A stretch of 64,000 nt of DNA from Bradyrhizobium prioriisuperbiae (GCF_032397745.1 NZ_CP135921.1:4948501-5012500), one strand, 5' to 3'. Shown: positions 16,488 through 24,429, counted from the stretch's first letter. Numbers and translations: made by a program. Notes: generated by a model not told the origin, from the sequence alone.

Positions 16488-16666
16488 AACCAAAAGCCGC
16501 GGTTCTTACACGTCAACGTAATAACCGGTGCGTGCGAGTGCAAGCCAGAGACGAACGCCGGTCAACTGAACGGTGCGTTCCATGCGGGGCTTTGCTGCAA
16601 TGCAGGTGTACGCGATCGAACTCAATTGGCGTTCGGTGTTTCAATCACCTAAGTGGCGACTACGAA

Positions 16667-17587
16667 ATGGGACTGTTGGACGATCAAGACTTCGACATGC
16701 AAGGCTATGGTGGCCTCCTCGGTGGCCTGCTGTATCGCGGCACGCCACCGAGCGAGTCCGGTCTGGCGGAGCAGGGTCGGGCAGCTGCGGCTGCCCGGCT
16801 TGCGAGCGGGATCCGCAATGGCAATCGCACCTACGCCGGCGGTGTTTTTGAGGCGGGAAGCGCGCCGTTTGGCCTCGCCGGGCCGGGATCGTTGAATTTT
16901 GGTGCGACGAGCACGCCAGACTTGTCGGCATTCGAACCTGCGCGCGAGCCGGAGGAGCAAGGGCCCATGCCAGACGATGCGATGCGAGCCCAGCAGGCAA
17001 GGGATGCTGCTGCTGCACGTGTGGGGCGTGGAGCGAGAAACGCCAATCGCGAATGGACGACTGTCGAACGTCCGTCCGTGACTGGAGCGGATGTCCTTGC
17101 GGGAAGCAACGGCACCGTAAGGTCTGCGGTAAATGCCGTGCCGATCGTCGGTGGCTTTAACAACCGGATCAGTGCAGCGATCAACGCCAGCGTCGCACCT
17201 GTTTTGAATCCGATGTTCGATCCCACAGACCAATTGAGCGAACCAACTTGGCGCAGACGATATGATCACTCACTTCGCTCTCAGAACGACCTCGATGCTC
17301 GATTTGCGGAAGAACATCCTTATCTTGACGCGGCGGCCAAATTTGTCGGAGGTTCGCTCGCCTCAGGAGGCGTTGCTGGGGCTGTTCCATGGGCTGCGAA
17401 AGCCAGTGCACCATTGGTCGAGAAAGTCATTCGTGACTTTGGCACGCAGGCCGCACTTTGGGGTGTGGACGCACTTGCGCGTGGCGGGGATGTCGAAAAG
17501 GGCATGGAGCGCGGCATGGCGCGGGGCGCGGGCCGCGAACTCCGCAATAGAATTTTTGGCAACGTTCTAACCAAGATCAGGCCGTGA
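16667..17587 (+). CDS. putative ejected virion protein, paralogous MGLLDD N-terminal module (copy 2)
   Basis: A 306-residue protein starting MGLLDDQDFDMQGYGGLL. Residues 1-125 closely match copy 1 at 14466, including NRTYAGG, SAPFGLAGPGSLNFG and EPEEQGPMPDD, and the match is also clear in the DNA. From about residue 130 the sequence is unrelated to copy 1: VLAGSNGTVRSAVNAVPIVG, then FNNRISAAINASVAPVLNP, and FAEEHPYLDAAAKFVGGSL. The C-terminus is glycine/alanine-rich and basic. Same N-terminus with a different C-terminus suggests a common packaging or ejection signal carrying different cargo. It is followed by convergent minus-strand membrane genes. Confidence 0.65.
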   Translation: MGLLDDQDFDMQGYGGLLGGLLYRGTPPSESGLAEQGRAAAAARLASGIRNGNRTYAGGVFEAGSAPFGLAGPGSLNFGATSTPDLSAFEPAREPEEQGPMPDDAMRAQQARDAAAARVGRGARNANREWTTVERPSVTGADVLAGSNGTVRSAVNAVPIVGGFNNRISAAINASVAPVLNPMFDPTDQLSEPTWRRRYDHSLRSQNDLDARFAEEHPYLDAAAKFVGGSLASGGVAGAVPWAAKASAPLVEKVIRDFGTQAALWGVDALARGGDVEKGMERGMARGAGRELRNRIFGNVLTKIRP

Positions 17588-17705
17588 CGGTGTGCCGCCG
17601 CGATATGGTGGGTCGAGGACTATATCGCTCTCGTTGCGGTCTGATGGTGGAGTTTCGTCGCTGACGCGTTGCATGTAGAACGTATTGTTCGCAAAATCCC
17701 GCTCG

Positions 17706-17927
17706 CTAACGTCTTTTCAGCCACCAAAGGTGTCCGACGATTACGGCGAGAAGCATGGCGACCAGGCAGACAACGAAAAAAGCGGCCCCAGGGCCTACAT
17801 CGGAATACCACTGGACAATCCCAGCGACACCGCCCCCGGCTACCGCAATGGCCATCCATATGAGAACGTCGGCGATCGCACCGACAAATTCGCTTGGCCG
17901 TTTATCGCTTGGCTTGCGTTCGCTCAC
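17706..17927 (-). CDS. small membrane protein, paralogue of the upstream minus-strand gene
   Basis: A 73-residue protein from a GTG start; a longer reading frame extends upstream but would overlap the next gene. The N-terminus is charged (SERKPSDKRPSEF). Two spans follow: IADVLIWMAIAVAGGGVAG and AAFFVVCLVAMLLAVIVGH. The stretch GGGVAGIVQWYSDVGPGAAF aligns with GGGGAMLHWALDMGPAFAAL of the neighbour at 18136-18579, so the two probably arose by duplication. Function unknown; it is convergent with the MGLLDD copy 2 gene. Confidence 0.5.
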   Translation of the reverse strand: MSERKPSDKRPSEFVGAIADVLIWMAIAVAGGGVAGIVQWYSDVGPGAAFFVVCLVAMLLAVIVGHLWWLKRR

Positions 17928-18135
17928 GCTCAATCGCTTTTTGAACAATGTACACACCAAAGATATGAGCGCCAGAGGCCTTCGGCAATAGACCTTATGC
18001 TTGCGGCGAGGATGTTGGTGCGGCGTCGAGGCGCGGTGCGATTGGTGGTGCATTCCGACCCGCACGCAAAGCCTGGCTCGGTGTGTCGTAGATTCTCGCC
18101 GGTCAGCCGCTTCCCAAGATGATTTTCGCTCTTGG

Positions 18136-18579
18136 CTAGCGCGCCTCGAGAGTGTCGAACAGCAGTTCAAGCACCACCGCAAGGGAGCCGAGCCACACGA
18201 TAAACAGGACGCTGAAGAGAGCGTAAACATGCGCTCTGCGCCGTGAGCCAGCCCAGTCGATCGGCCAGGACAAAAATGCGGGTATTGCAACACAAAATCC
18301 GACAGCAATCGCGTTGGCTATCGGCGAGTCGACCCGGGATGGCGGATCGCGCGGCAGTTGCGGCGCGGCCTCGTTTGACGGACGCGGTGTTGCAGCGGTG
18401 ACGGGAGTCCGATCGATTGCGGTCGGGGCCGGCGAGCGGATCACATGCCAGATGGCCGTGGCCAGCAGCGCTGCCAGGGCGCCGAGATACAGGGCGGCGA
18501 AGGCGGGTCCCATGTCCAGCGCCCAGTGAAGCATGGCACCGCCACCGCCGATGATTGCGATTTTCAGGATCAGCGGCAT
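18136..18579 (-). CDS. membrane protein with four hydrophobic spans
   Basis: A 147-residue protein. The first half is two spans (ILKIAIIGGGGAMLHWALDM, AALYLGALAALLATAIWHVI), homologous to the 73-residue neighbour. A Pro/Arg/Ala-rich hydrophilic loop follows at about 50-85. Then come two more spans (IANAIAVGFCVAIPAFLSWP, ALFSVLFIVWLGSLAVVLEL). It reads as a fusion of the neighbour's two-span unit with a second two-span unit. No strong ribosome binding site is visible. It lies antisense to the virion genes. Role unknown. Confidence 0.5.
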   Translation of the reverse strand: MPLILKIAIIGGGGAMLHWALDMGPAFAALYLGALAALLATAIWHVIRSPAPTAIDRTPVTAATPRPSNEAAPQLPRDPPSRVDSPIANAIAVGFCVAIPAFLSWPIDWAGSRRRAHVYALFSVLFIVWLGSLAVVLELLFDTLEAR

Positions 18580-18965
18580 TGCCGGTACAGCAAGGTTGAT
18601 CCGGTCGACGTGTCGTCGAGAGGTTCGTCCTTGTGCATCGACATTGCCTTTGGGTCACACGATTGATCCCAACACAGTGGGACGCCGTGCTTCGTTGGCA
18701 ACGAGGCCGTGGGCCCAACCCCCGAAATTTTCATGCTGCGGTGCAAGTATTAGCCGGCAGCTGCTGGCGATGCAGGCGCCGTGACAAAGCCGCGCGCGCA
18801 TCTTGCAAAACTGTCCGGGTATGACGGGCAGCCCGGTTGTCCCCACGAGCGTGCAGATAACGACGGCATCCGCCAAACGACGGTCTCCCGGCCAGGCGAC
18901 GCCAAATGCAGCCGAGAGTCCACCGCAACAACGGCCGTGTTGATCCCCAGCAAAGAGAGTGACCC

Positions 18966-19958
18966 ATGACATTCTGGAAATGGAGCCGCACCGCGTCTGC
19001 GAACGCGACGGCCGACTCGACATGCCCTTTCCCTGAAGGCATGGCGCCATCAGCGGTGAACGACGGCGTGCGCGGCCTGATGGCGGCCGCGGCGAAGTAT
19101 CGGGATGATATGTCGGGGGCGTTGATCAGCTCGGGTACTTCGTCCGCTTACACGCTGACGACCAATCAGGGCTTCACCGGGCCGATCGCCGACGGAACGG
19201 GACTGGCGTTCTGGGCGCACGCGACCAATGCGGCAGGCGCGACCCTCAATGTTGACAGCACCGGAGCGGTCCCGTTCATGGCGCCAATTACTGTCGCGTT
19301 GCCGGCTGGCGTGCTCGTAGCGGGAACGCCCTACCGGATCAGGTACACGACGATCCCGGGATGGGTGATCGAGAGCATGTTCGGCCAAGTTTACTCGATC
19401 CCGATCGGCGGTTTTCTGCCGTATCTGTCGACTACGCCGCCGAATAGCTCGTTCGTGCTGCCGTTCGGTCAAGCGATCAGCCGCACAACCTATGCAGCAT
19501 TATTCAGCATGATCGGGGGAACGTTTGGAGCGGGGGACGGAAGCTCGACGTTCAACATCCCGGATCTGCGGGGGAGGGCGATATTTGGTTTGGACAACAT
19601 GGGTGGTGTCGCGGCCAACCGTGTAACTGGCGCTAGCGGCATCGGTGGCGCGTCTATTGGCGCGATGGGAGGCGCGGAGACGGTCGTTCTTTCTACTGCG
19701 CAGATGCCTCCGCACGCCCACGGCGGCATCACGGGCTCAATGAACAGGAGCAATCCACATTCACATTCGCAAATTGACCAAGGCGGCGCTTCGAATATCT
19801 CGGGCGGCGGCTCTTATGCGATCGGCAATCAACGTAGCTTCCAGACAGGATTGACCGATGTCAATCACGAGCATGGTATTGCCCTTGAAGGTGGCGGACA
19901 GGCGCACAACAACATGCCACCCGCGATCATTCTTCCGATGTTGCTTCGTGTAATTTAA
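18966..19958 (+). CDS. phage tail fibre protein with tail collar domain
   Basis: A 330-residue protein with GAGAG upstream of the ATG. The N-terminus (MTFWKWSRTASANATADS, then PEGMAPSAVNDGVRGLMAA) is the usual attachment region of tail-collar fibres. Residues 145-205 form the collar domain: GGFLPYLSTTPP, FVLPFGQAISRTTYAALFS, GGTFGAGDGSSTFNIPDLRG. The C-terminal part has histidine-rich patches (MPPHAHGG, NPHSHSQ, VNHEHG) typical of metal-binding fibre tips, and ends ILPMLLRVI. It should mediate host recognition. Its 3' end overlaps the convergent methyltransferase gene by 4 bases, leaving no terminator between them. Confidence 0.85.
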   Translation: MTFWKWSRTASANATADSTCPFPEGMAPSAVNDGVRGLMAAAAKYRDDMSGALISSGTSSAYTLTTNQGFTGPIADGTGLAFWAHATNAAGATLNVDSTGAVPFMAPITVALPAGVLVAGTPYRIRYTTIPGWVIESMFGQVYSIPIGGFLPYLSTTPPNSSFVLPFGQAISRTTYAALFSMIGGTFGAGDGSSTFNIPDLRGRAIFGLDNMGGVAANRVTGASGIGGASIGAMGGAETVVLSTAQMPPHAHGGITGSMNRSNPHSHSQIDQGGASNISGGGSYAIGNQRSFQTGLTDVNHEHGIALEGGGQAHNNMPPAIILPMLLRVI

Positions 19959-20656
19959 CCGATCAGAGGGCTTTTAAAGGCATGAAAAATTCCGCGGTTG
20001 CCGCGTCGGCTTTTTGGGTGACGTCGGTACGTGACTCTCTCGAAGCCGCTAGCTTGGAGAAGACCAGCAACGCAAGCACGATTTGGGGCCCACCAGTTCG
20101 TCGGATCATTCAATAGTTCGGTCGTGGGATAGAAACGCATCGCCGGCCAAGGCAGAAAATTCAGTGCCATTTGTGTTTCAACAATAAGCCCTTTTTTTGC
20201 AATCTTGCTCAAGGATTGTATTGCGCTGATTGGGTCGAGGAGGTGATAAAACACTCCGAAAAAAAAGACGTAATCGAATTGGCCGACGGATTCGATGCAG
20301 ATGTCTTGTACGCCGATTACGCGATCTTCGATATCGAGCCCTGTCAATTCCCGTGCTATCTCGAAATTGCGTCGTGCGTGAGGGTGCTCAGTCCAGATAA
20401 AATGATCGGTCGCAAGAACGCGTGAAGCGCCACGTTTTTTAGCTTCAAAGCTGTAAAAGCCATCCCACGCTCCCACATCCAAAACAGAACAGCCCTTAAG
20501 GTCCAACGAGCGAAAAATTGCGTCAGCCTCCGCTGTGATCAGCGACTTACTCTTTTTGCCGACGCTCGCGTTACCGTCGCCGAAATCAATGGTGTGCCAC
20601 CAGTTGTTTGCCGCGGCTTCGCGTAGCAGTGCATCTCGATCCAGTACGATTGCCAT
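19955..20656 (-). CDS. SAM-dependent methyltransferase, CmoB/DUF1698-like
   Basis: A 233-residue protein. Motif I is VLDVGAWDGFYSFEAKKRGA at about residues 58-77. The acidic ribose-binding region is VLATDHFIW. Motif IV/post-IV is FDYVFFFGVFYHLLDPISA, followed by LIVETQ. The order and spacing resemble the CmoB/DUF1698 class, which includes tRNA-modifying enzymes and many glycan or natural-product methyltransferases. The base composition is more AT-rich than the virion genes, suggesting separate acquisition. With the FkbM-type gene upstream on the same strand it forms a two-gene insertion after the tail fibre gene. The substrate is unknown. Confidence 0.75.
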   Translation of the reverse strand: MAIVLDRDALLREAAANNWWHTIDFGDGNASVGKKSKSLITAEADAIFRSLDLKGCSVLDVGAWDGFYSFEAKKRGASRVLATDHFIWTEHPHARRNFEIARELTGLDIEDRVIGVQDICIESVGQFDYVFFFGVFYHLLDPISAIQSLSKIAKKGLIVETQMALNFLPWPAMRFYPTTELLNDPTNWWAPNRACVAGLLQASGFERVTYRRHPKSRRGNRGIFHAFKSPLIG

Positions 20657-20887
20657 GTAAGTGTGCCCAAGTCTCTATTCGCTAGGCCGCAACACTAGAA
20701 ATAATATCGGTTCAGGGCAACCGCGATGGAGCGCTTTAAGGCTAAACTATTCGCCTTCGGACAGCTTTTCGTGAGGAAAATGCCAATCAGGAGTGTAGAA
20801 GAAATGAAGTGTCGAAATGCCAAGCGTGCTTTGTCGGGAAAAATTGACGTCAATGTGCCGATGGCAGGCAGGAAGTTGCCTCTTCAG

Positions 20888-21751
20888 TCATCGATCCCGT
20901 CCTCCACGCACCAAAAACGTATTACTCCGCGTCTTCCCCGTGATCTTGTAACCCCGCCTCTCCATGTCTTCGATACAGTCATGGGCCCAATCCGCGCGCT
21001 CCAGGTGCTCGATGGCGACGGCACCGGGCCAGAGTTCGGACGGTGCGTCCCGGAAGAACGGCGTCAGCACGCGGTCCTCATAACCCTCGACGTCGATCTT
21101 CAGGGCATCGATGCGGGCGATTCCTGCCTCCTTGAGCACGGCCGTGAGCGTCCTGACAGGCACGGTGATGCCATGGTCGCTGACCCGCGAGGCGCCGAGG
21201 TTGTCCGCGGAGGTGCTCATGGTCAGCTCGCCCTCGGCTTCGCCGATCGCGGAGCGCACCAGAGTGACGTTCTCGAATGAAAGCTGGCTGGTGTTGAACA
21301 CCAGGCGATCGTGGGCGCTCGGATACGGCTCGATCGCCAGCACGCGTCCGTTGCGGCCGACGCGCAGGGCCAAAACGACGGCAAAGGTGCCGACGTTGGC
21401 GCCCACGTCCACGAACACGCCGCCGACCGGCGTATGTTCACGCAGGAAATCGAGCTCTTCCAGATTGTAATCGGGATTGAACAGCGCGCCACGCTCGGTA
21501 CCGCTGTCCCTGTGGTGCAGCCGAAATCGGGCGCCCTGGTAGACCGTGTCGATCGGCGCCGAACCCATCAGGCGCGACATCAACGGGCGGAAAGCGCCGC
21601 GTTTCAGCTTCGAATTCTGGATCAGCGCCAGCAGGATATTTTGCACGGCATTGGGGGAATAGGTCCCGTACGGGGCTTCGACCATTTCATCTCTACCTTG
21701 CAGAACTTCCGACCGTCTTCGCGCGGCGGACACTAGGAAACGCAGCGCCAT
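20888..21751 (-). CDS. FkbM family methyltransferase
   Basis: Up to 287 residues from the ATG at 21751; the ATG at 21685, preceded by AGAGATGAA, would give a 265-residue protein. SAM-binding motif FVDVGANVGTFAVVLALRVG is followed by VLAIEPYPSAHDRLVFN and LKIDVEGYEDRVL. These are the three signature blocks of the FkbM family, which methylates hydroxyl groups of sugars and polyketides. Such genes are common in surface-glycan loci. Next to a tail-fibre gene it could modify a surface receptor (lysogenic conversion), but this is inference. The 231 bases between it and the next gene downstream hold no supported feature. Confidence 0.8.
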   Translation of the reverse strand: MALRFLVSAARRRSEVLQGRDEMVEAPYGTYSPNAVQNILLALIQNSKLKRGAFRPLMSRLMGSAPIDTVYQGARFRLHHRDSGTERGALFNPDYNLEELDFLREHTPVGGVFVDVGANVGTFAVVLALRVGRNGRVLAIEPYPSAHDRLVFNTSQLSFENVTLVRSAIGEAEGELTMSTSADNLGASRVSDHGITVPVRTLTAVLKEAGIARIDALKIDVEGYEDRVLTPFFRDAPSELWPGAVAIEHLERADWAHDCIEDMERRGYKITGKTRSNTFLVRGGRDR

Positions 21752-21761
21752 AATTCAACCC

Positions 21762-21788
21762 AGCCGCCTTCGGGCGGCTTTTTCTTTG
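21762..21788 (+). terminator. strong intrinsic terminator before the lysis genes
   Basis: Stem AGCCGCC / GGCGGCT with a TTCG tetraloop, followed by TTTTCTTT. It is oriented to stop plus-strand transcription coming from the tail genes, yet it lies 1.8 kb after the tail fibre stop because two minus-strand genes intervene. The endolysin ATG follows 11 bases later. Confidence 0.85.
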
Positions 21789-21798
21789 GAGCATCACC

Positions 21799-22488
21799 AT
21801 GAACACCGCAGCCCTTGTGGCGGCGAATGCCGCCCGCTGGTCCAAGGTCAGGGTGCAGGCCGCGAAAGGCGCCTCGTTCGGGGCGATCGCGCGGCGGCTG
21901 CTCGCGGCCCGGGATCGCTATCAGGCGGTGTCGATGCTGACCGGCGTGCCCTGGTTCGTCATCGCCGTGATTCATGAGCGCGAGGCGTCGCAGCGCTGGG
22001 ATGCGTCGATCGCGCAGGGCGATCCATGGGCGCGGGTCTCCACCCATGTGCCGAAGGGACGCGGGCCGTTCGCCTCGTGGCAGGCGGCGGCTGTCGATGC
22101 GCTGACCAACTGCGCGCCCTATGCCGCAAAGTGGAAGGACTGGTCACCGGGCGGCACCATGACGCTGCTCGAGCAATACAATGGCCTGGGATACGCGAAC
22201 CGGGGCCGGCCATCGCCTTACATCTGGGCCGGCACCGGCCAATATGTTCGCGGCAAGTATGTTGCCGACGGCAAATACGATCCCGATGTCGTCGACAATC
22301 AGCCGGGCTGCGCCGGCTTGCTGCTGGCGATGGCTGCGATCGACGCCTCCGTCGCCGATGGTCTCGGCCAGCACGGCTCCGCGCCGCCGGCCACGCCGAC
22401 GCCACCTGCCAAACCCTCCATCACAAATCCCGCGCCGGGCTCGCTCGGCGCGTGGATCGTCGCGTTGTTCAAAAGGAGCTTCTCATGA
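21799..22488 (+). CDS. phage endolysin, lysozyme-like
   Basis: A 229-residue protein. Residues 40-165 match the lysozyme-family pattern: WFVIAVIHEREASQRWD (Glu60 is the likely catalytic acid), AQGDPWARVSTHVPKGRGPF, WQAAAVDALTNCAPY and LLEQYNGLGYANRGRPSPYI. It continues with YVADGKYDPD and a Pro-rich linker to a short hydrophobic C-terminus (GSLGAWIVALFKR). There is no N-terminal signal peptide, so release depends on a holin. It overlaps the next gene by 4 bases (ATGA) and starts the lysis module. Confidence 0.78.
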   Translation: MNTAALVAANAARWSKVRVQAAKGASFGAIARRLLAARDRYQAVSMLTGVPWFVIAVIHEREASQRWDASIAQGDPWARVSTHVPKGRGPFASWQAAAVDALTNCAPYAAKWKDWSPGGTMTLLEQYNGLGYANRGRPSPYIWAGTGQYVRGKYVADGKYDPDVVDNQPGCAGLLLAMAAIDASVADGLGQHGSAPPATPTPPAKPSITNPAPGSLGAWIVALFKRSFS

Positions 22489-22841
22489 TCTGGTCCGTTC
22501 TCTCGCTGCTCGTGTTCGTCCCCGCCTATCTGCTCGTCCTGCGTCCGCTGCTCAAAGCGCTGCCGGCGCTGCAGGCGTTCTACCGCGAGGCTCGCACCGT
22601 CTGGCAGAAGGCGAAGGCGCTGGCCTGGAACTCGCTGACCGTTGCCTGGTCGTATGCCATGGCGGTGGCCGGCGTCGCGATGCAGCAACTCGATGGCATT
22701 GCCGACATCTTCGGCGATCCGGACCTGAAAGCCAATCTCTCGGCGGTGATCGGCACTGACACGAAGACGCTCGGCTATGTGCTGCTGAGCATCTCGGCGG
22801 TGACGCTGCTGACGCGCCTGCGCTCGATCCGCAAGGCGTGA
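22485..22841 (+). CDS. phage lysis-module membrane protein
   Basis: A 118-residue protein with a strong AAGGAG site 8 bases before the ATG, overlapping the endolysin stop. An N-terminal span (VLSLLVFVPAYLLVLRPLL) is followed by a charged helix, a moderately hydrophobic segment (SLTVAWSYAMAVAGVAMQQL) and a C-terminal span (LGYVLLSISAVTLLTRL). It may be a holin partner, pinholin or spanin-like protein. Genes of this style follow endolysins in rhizobial prophages. The role is inferred from position. Confidence 0.65.
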   Translation: MIWSVLSLLVFVPAYLLVLRPLLKALPALQAFYREARTVWQKAKALAWNSLTVAWSYAMAVAGVAMQQLDGIADIFGDPDLKANLSAVIGTDTKTLGYVLLSISAVTLLTRLRSIRKA

Positions 22842-22844
22842 GTG

Positions 22845-23234
22845 ATGTGGAGCGCGATCCTCGGTTTTCTCGGCGGTCCCATCGTCTCCGGCCTGCTCAG
22901 CGCCTACAAGGCGCGGCTGGCGTCGATCAACAGCCAGGATCAGATGGCGCTGGATCTCTTGCAGAAGGAGATCGAGGCCGACATCGCCGCGCGCAGCGAG
23001 GCGACCAGGCTCTTGATCGCAGAACAAGGGCGCTGGTTCACCGCGATCATCCGCCCGCTGTTCGCGGCGCCCTTCATCATCTTCGCGTTCAAGGTGGTGG
23101 TCTGGGACAAGGTGCTGGGGCTCGGCGTCACCGACGCGCTCGATCCGAATTTCTGGAGCGTGTTCCAGACCGTCATCGTTTCGTATTTCGGGGCGAGCGC
23201 GGTGGAGCGGGTGTCACGGATCTTCAGGAGGTAG
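22845..23234 (+). CDS. three-span holin (gene-transfer-agent holin type)
   Basis: A 129-residue protein; a GTG one codon upstream is also possible. Spans: AILGFLGGPIVSGLLSAYKA at the N-terminus, IIRPLFAAPFIIFAFKVVVW in the middle, and VFQTVIVSYFGASAVERVSR near the end. Between the first and second lies a charged helix (LLQKEIEADIAARSEATRLL). This is the layout of the GTA/3TM holin family. It would permeabilise the inner membrane and release the endolysin. It follows the preceding gene by 3 bases. Confidence 0.75.
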   Translation: MWSAILGFLGGPIVSGLLSAYKARLASINSQDQMALDLLQKEIEADIAARSEATRLLIAEQGRWFTAIIRPLFAAPFIIFAFKVVVWDKVLGLGVTDALDPNFWSVFQTVIVSYFGASAVERVSRIFRR

Positions 23235-23317
23235 GTGCCATGCGACGCGCAAAACAAGCCTATTTCGGCATGCGTCTTGCTTTTCATTCATCAGCCGGAC
23301 GGAAGGAGCTCACGAAC

Positions 23318-23674
23318 GTGAGACTGATGACTGCTGTTCTGATGGTCGCGGTCGGCTGCGGCGCTGCTGGATTGACCACCGCGCTGGCGCGGGACGATGG
23401 CCGCTATGCCAACTCGCCGCTGAAATCCTGGTTCGATCAGCTCAGAAGCGAAAAAGGCCCCTGCTGCTCGGACGCTGACGGCTCCGCGGTGTCCGACGCC
23501 GATTGGGACAGCAAGGACGGCCACTATCGCGTGCGCCTCGAGGGCGAATGGATCGTGGTGCCCGACGAGGCCGTGGTCAAGGGACCGAACCTCGCCGGCC
23601 GCACCATGGTGTGGCCGATGTATCTGGACGGCAAGCCGGTGGTCCGCTGCTTCATTCCCGGCAGCATGACCTGA
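23318..23674 (+). CDS. secreted hypothetical protein of the lysis cluster
   Basis: A 118-residue protein from a GTG preceded by GGAAGGAG; an upstream ATG at 23240 and an internal ATG at 23327 are alternatives. The signal peptide (MTAVLMVAVGCGAAGLTTA) is cleaved near LARD. The mature domain begins DDGRYANSPLKSWFDQL, contains a CC pair (GPCCSDADG) and a third cysteine near the end (VVRCFIPG), and reads as a small beta domain. Similar genes accompany phage lysis genes in Bradyrhizobium-like genomes. Biochemical function is unknown. Confidence 0.65.
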   Translation: MRLMTAVLMVAVGCGAAGLTTALARDDGRYANSPLKSWFDQLRSEKGPCCSDADGSAVSDADWDSKDGHYRVRLEGEWIVVPDEAVVKGPNLAGRTMVWPMYLDGKPVVRCFIPGSMT

Positions 23675-23814
23675 TCGCGGATTCGCTGCGGTCCTGACGC
23701 GGCCTGTCTCAGCAATCCCCTCATGCACGACGCACGCGCATCGCGCGTGCGTGCGCGTTTCTGTCTCACCCAACTCCCGGTGTCCGCGCCACGCGGATAC
23801 CGGCCTACGCCTGG

Positions 23815-24075
23815 ATGGATGCCATGACCAGCAGCAGCGACGTGCGCGACATCGCCGAGGAAGTGGCGCGTGCCACCGTCAAGGAGTTTTTCCTGGCGCT
23901 CGGCGTCAACGCCGACGATCCCGATGCGGTGATCGCCGTGCAGAAAGACTTCGCGCATCTGCGGGCCTGGCGCGAGGCCAGCGACACCATCAAGCGCAAG
24001 GGGCTGGGCACCGCCGTCACCATCGTGGTCACCGGGCTGCTTGGGCTGGTGTGGCTCGCGCTCAGCCGGCATTGA
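23815..24075 (+). CDS. small membrane-anchored phage protein
   Basis: An 86-residue protein; the ATG at 23824 is an alternative start. A helical, acidic N-terminus (VRDIAEEVARATVKEFFLAL, then LGVNADDPDAVIAVQKD) leads to a conserved-looking FAHLRAWREASDTIKRK and a single C-terminal span (GTAVTIVVTGLLGLVWLAL). This pattern resembles the DUF6127-type proteins found near the end of alphaproteobacterial prophage and gene-transfer-agent lysis clusters. It is the last recognisable phage-type gene in the cluster. Confidence 0.65.
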   Translation: MDAMTSSSDVRDIAEEVARATVKEFFLALGVNADDPDAVIAVQKDFAHLRAWREASDTIKRKGLGTAVTIVVTGLLGLVWLALSRH

Positions 24076-24181
24076 GGCGCAGATGTTCGATGTGATCTGC
24101 CTCACAGTCGCGACACGATGACATTGCTATGGTTGCGGCTGAAACCACAGGGAACAGCGCGCGGTTCCGCAGGCATTTATG

Positions 24182-24272
24182 AATCCGCTGGCAGACCGGT
24201 TCCCGTCTGCTTTTCCTCCCCACGACTTGGCCCGGCGCGTTCCATTATGAACGTGCCGGGCATTTTCTTGCG
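24182..24272. repeat. ~90-bp repeat ending in a terminator hairpin (copy 1)
   Basis: Starts ATCCGCTGGCAGACCGG and runs through CTGC-TTTCCTCCC-ACGACTTGGCC into a hairpin (24230-24261, GCCCGGC..GTTC / GAAC..GCCGGGC) followed by ATTTTCTT. A copy with about 85% similarity by eye lies at 26489-26570 in the same orientation. The hairpin should terminate the plus-strand lysis transcript. The rest of the 24076-24429 gap holds no supported gene. Confidence 0.7.
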
Positions 24273-24429
24273 TGTGGTCAGCCCGCTGACTCGGTTCCAC
24301 CCGTGCACATCCCGATCGCGCTGGAACCAGACACGTTTCGACATTTGCCGGTCACGAAAATGAAACTTTTTGGGAGCATGTGAAGCATCTGACCTTGGGC
24401 TGGGACACCTTTGGTTGGAGTGCTTGTAC

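Noticed and set aside
17928..18308. Longer form (200 residues) of the small membrane protein at 17706
   Set aside because: The extra part overlaps the neighbouring membrane gene and is Cys/Arg/Ser-rich without sense; the paralogous segment starts only after the GTG at 17927.
22026..22484. N-terminal extension of the lysis membrane protein into the endolysin gene
   Set aside because: The extension is an out-of-frame reading of the endolysin. AAGGAG and ATG at 22485 give the proper start.
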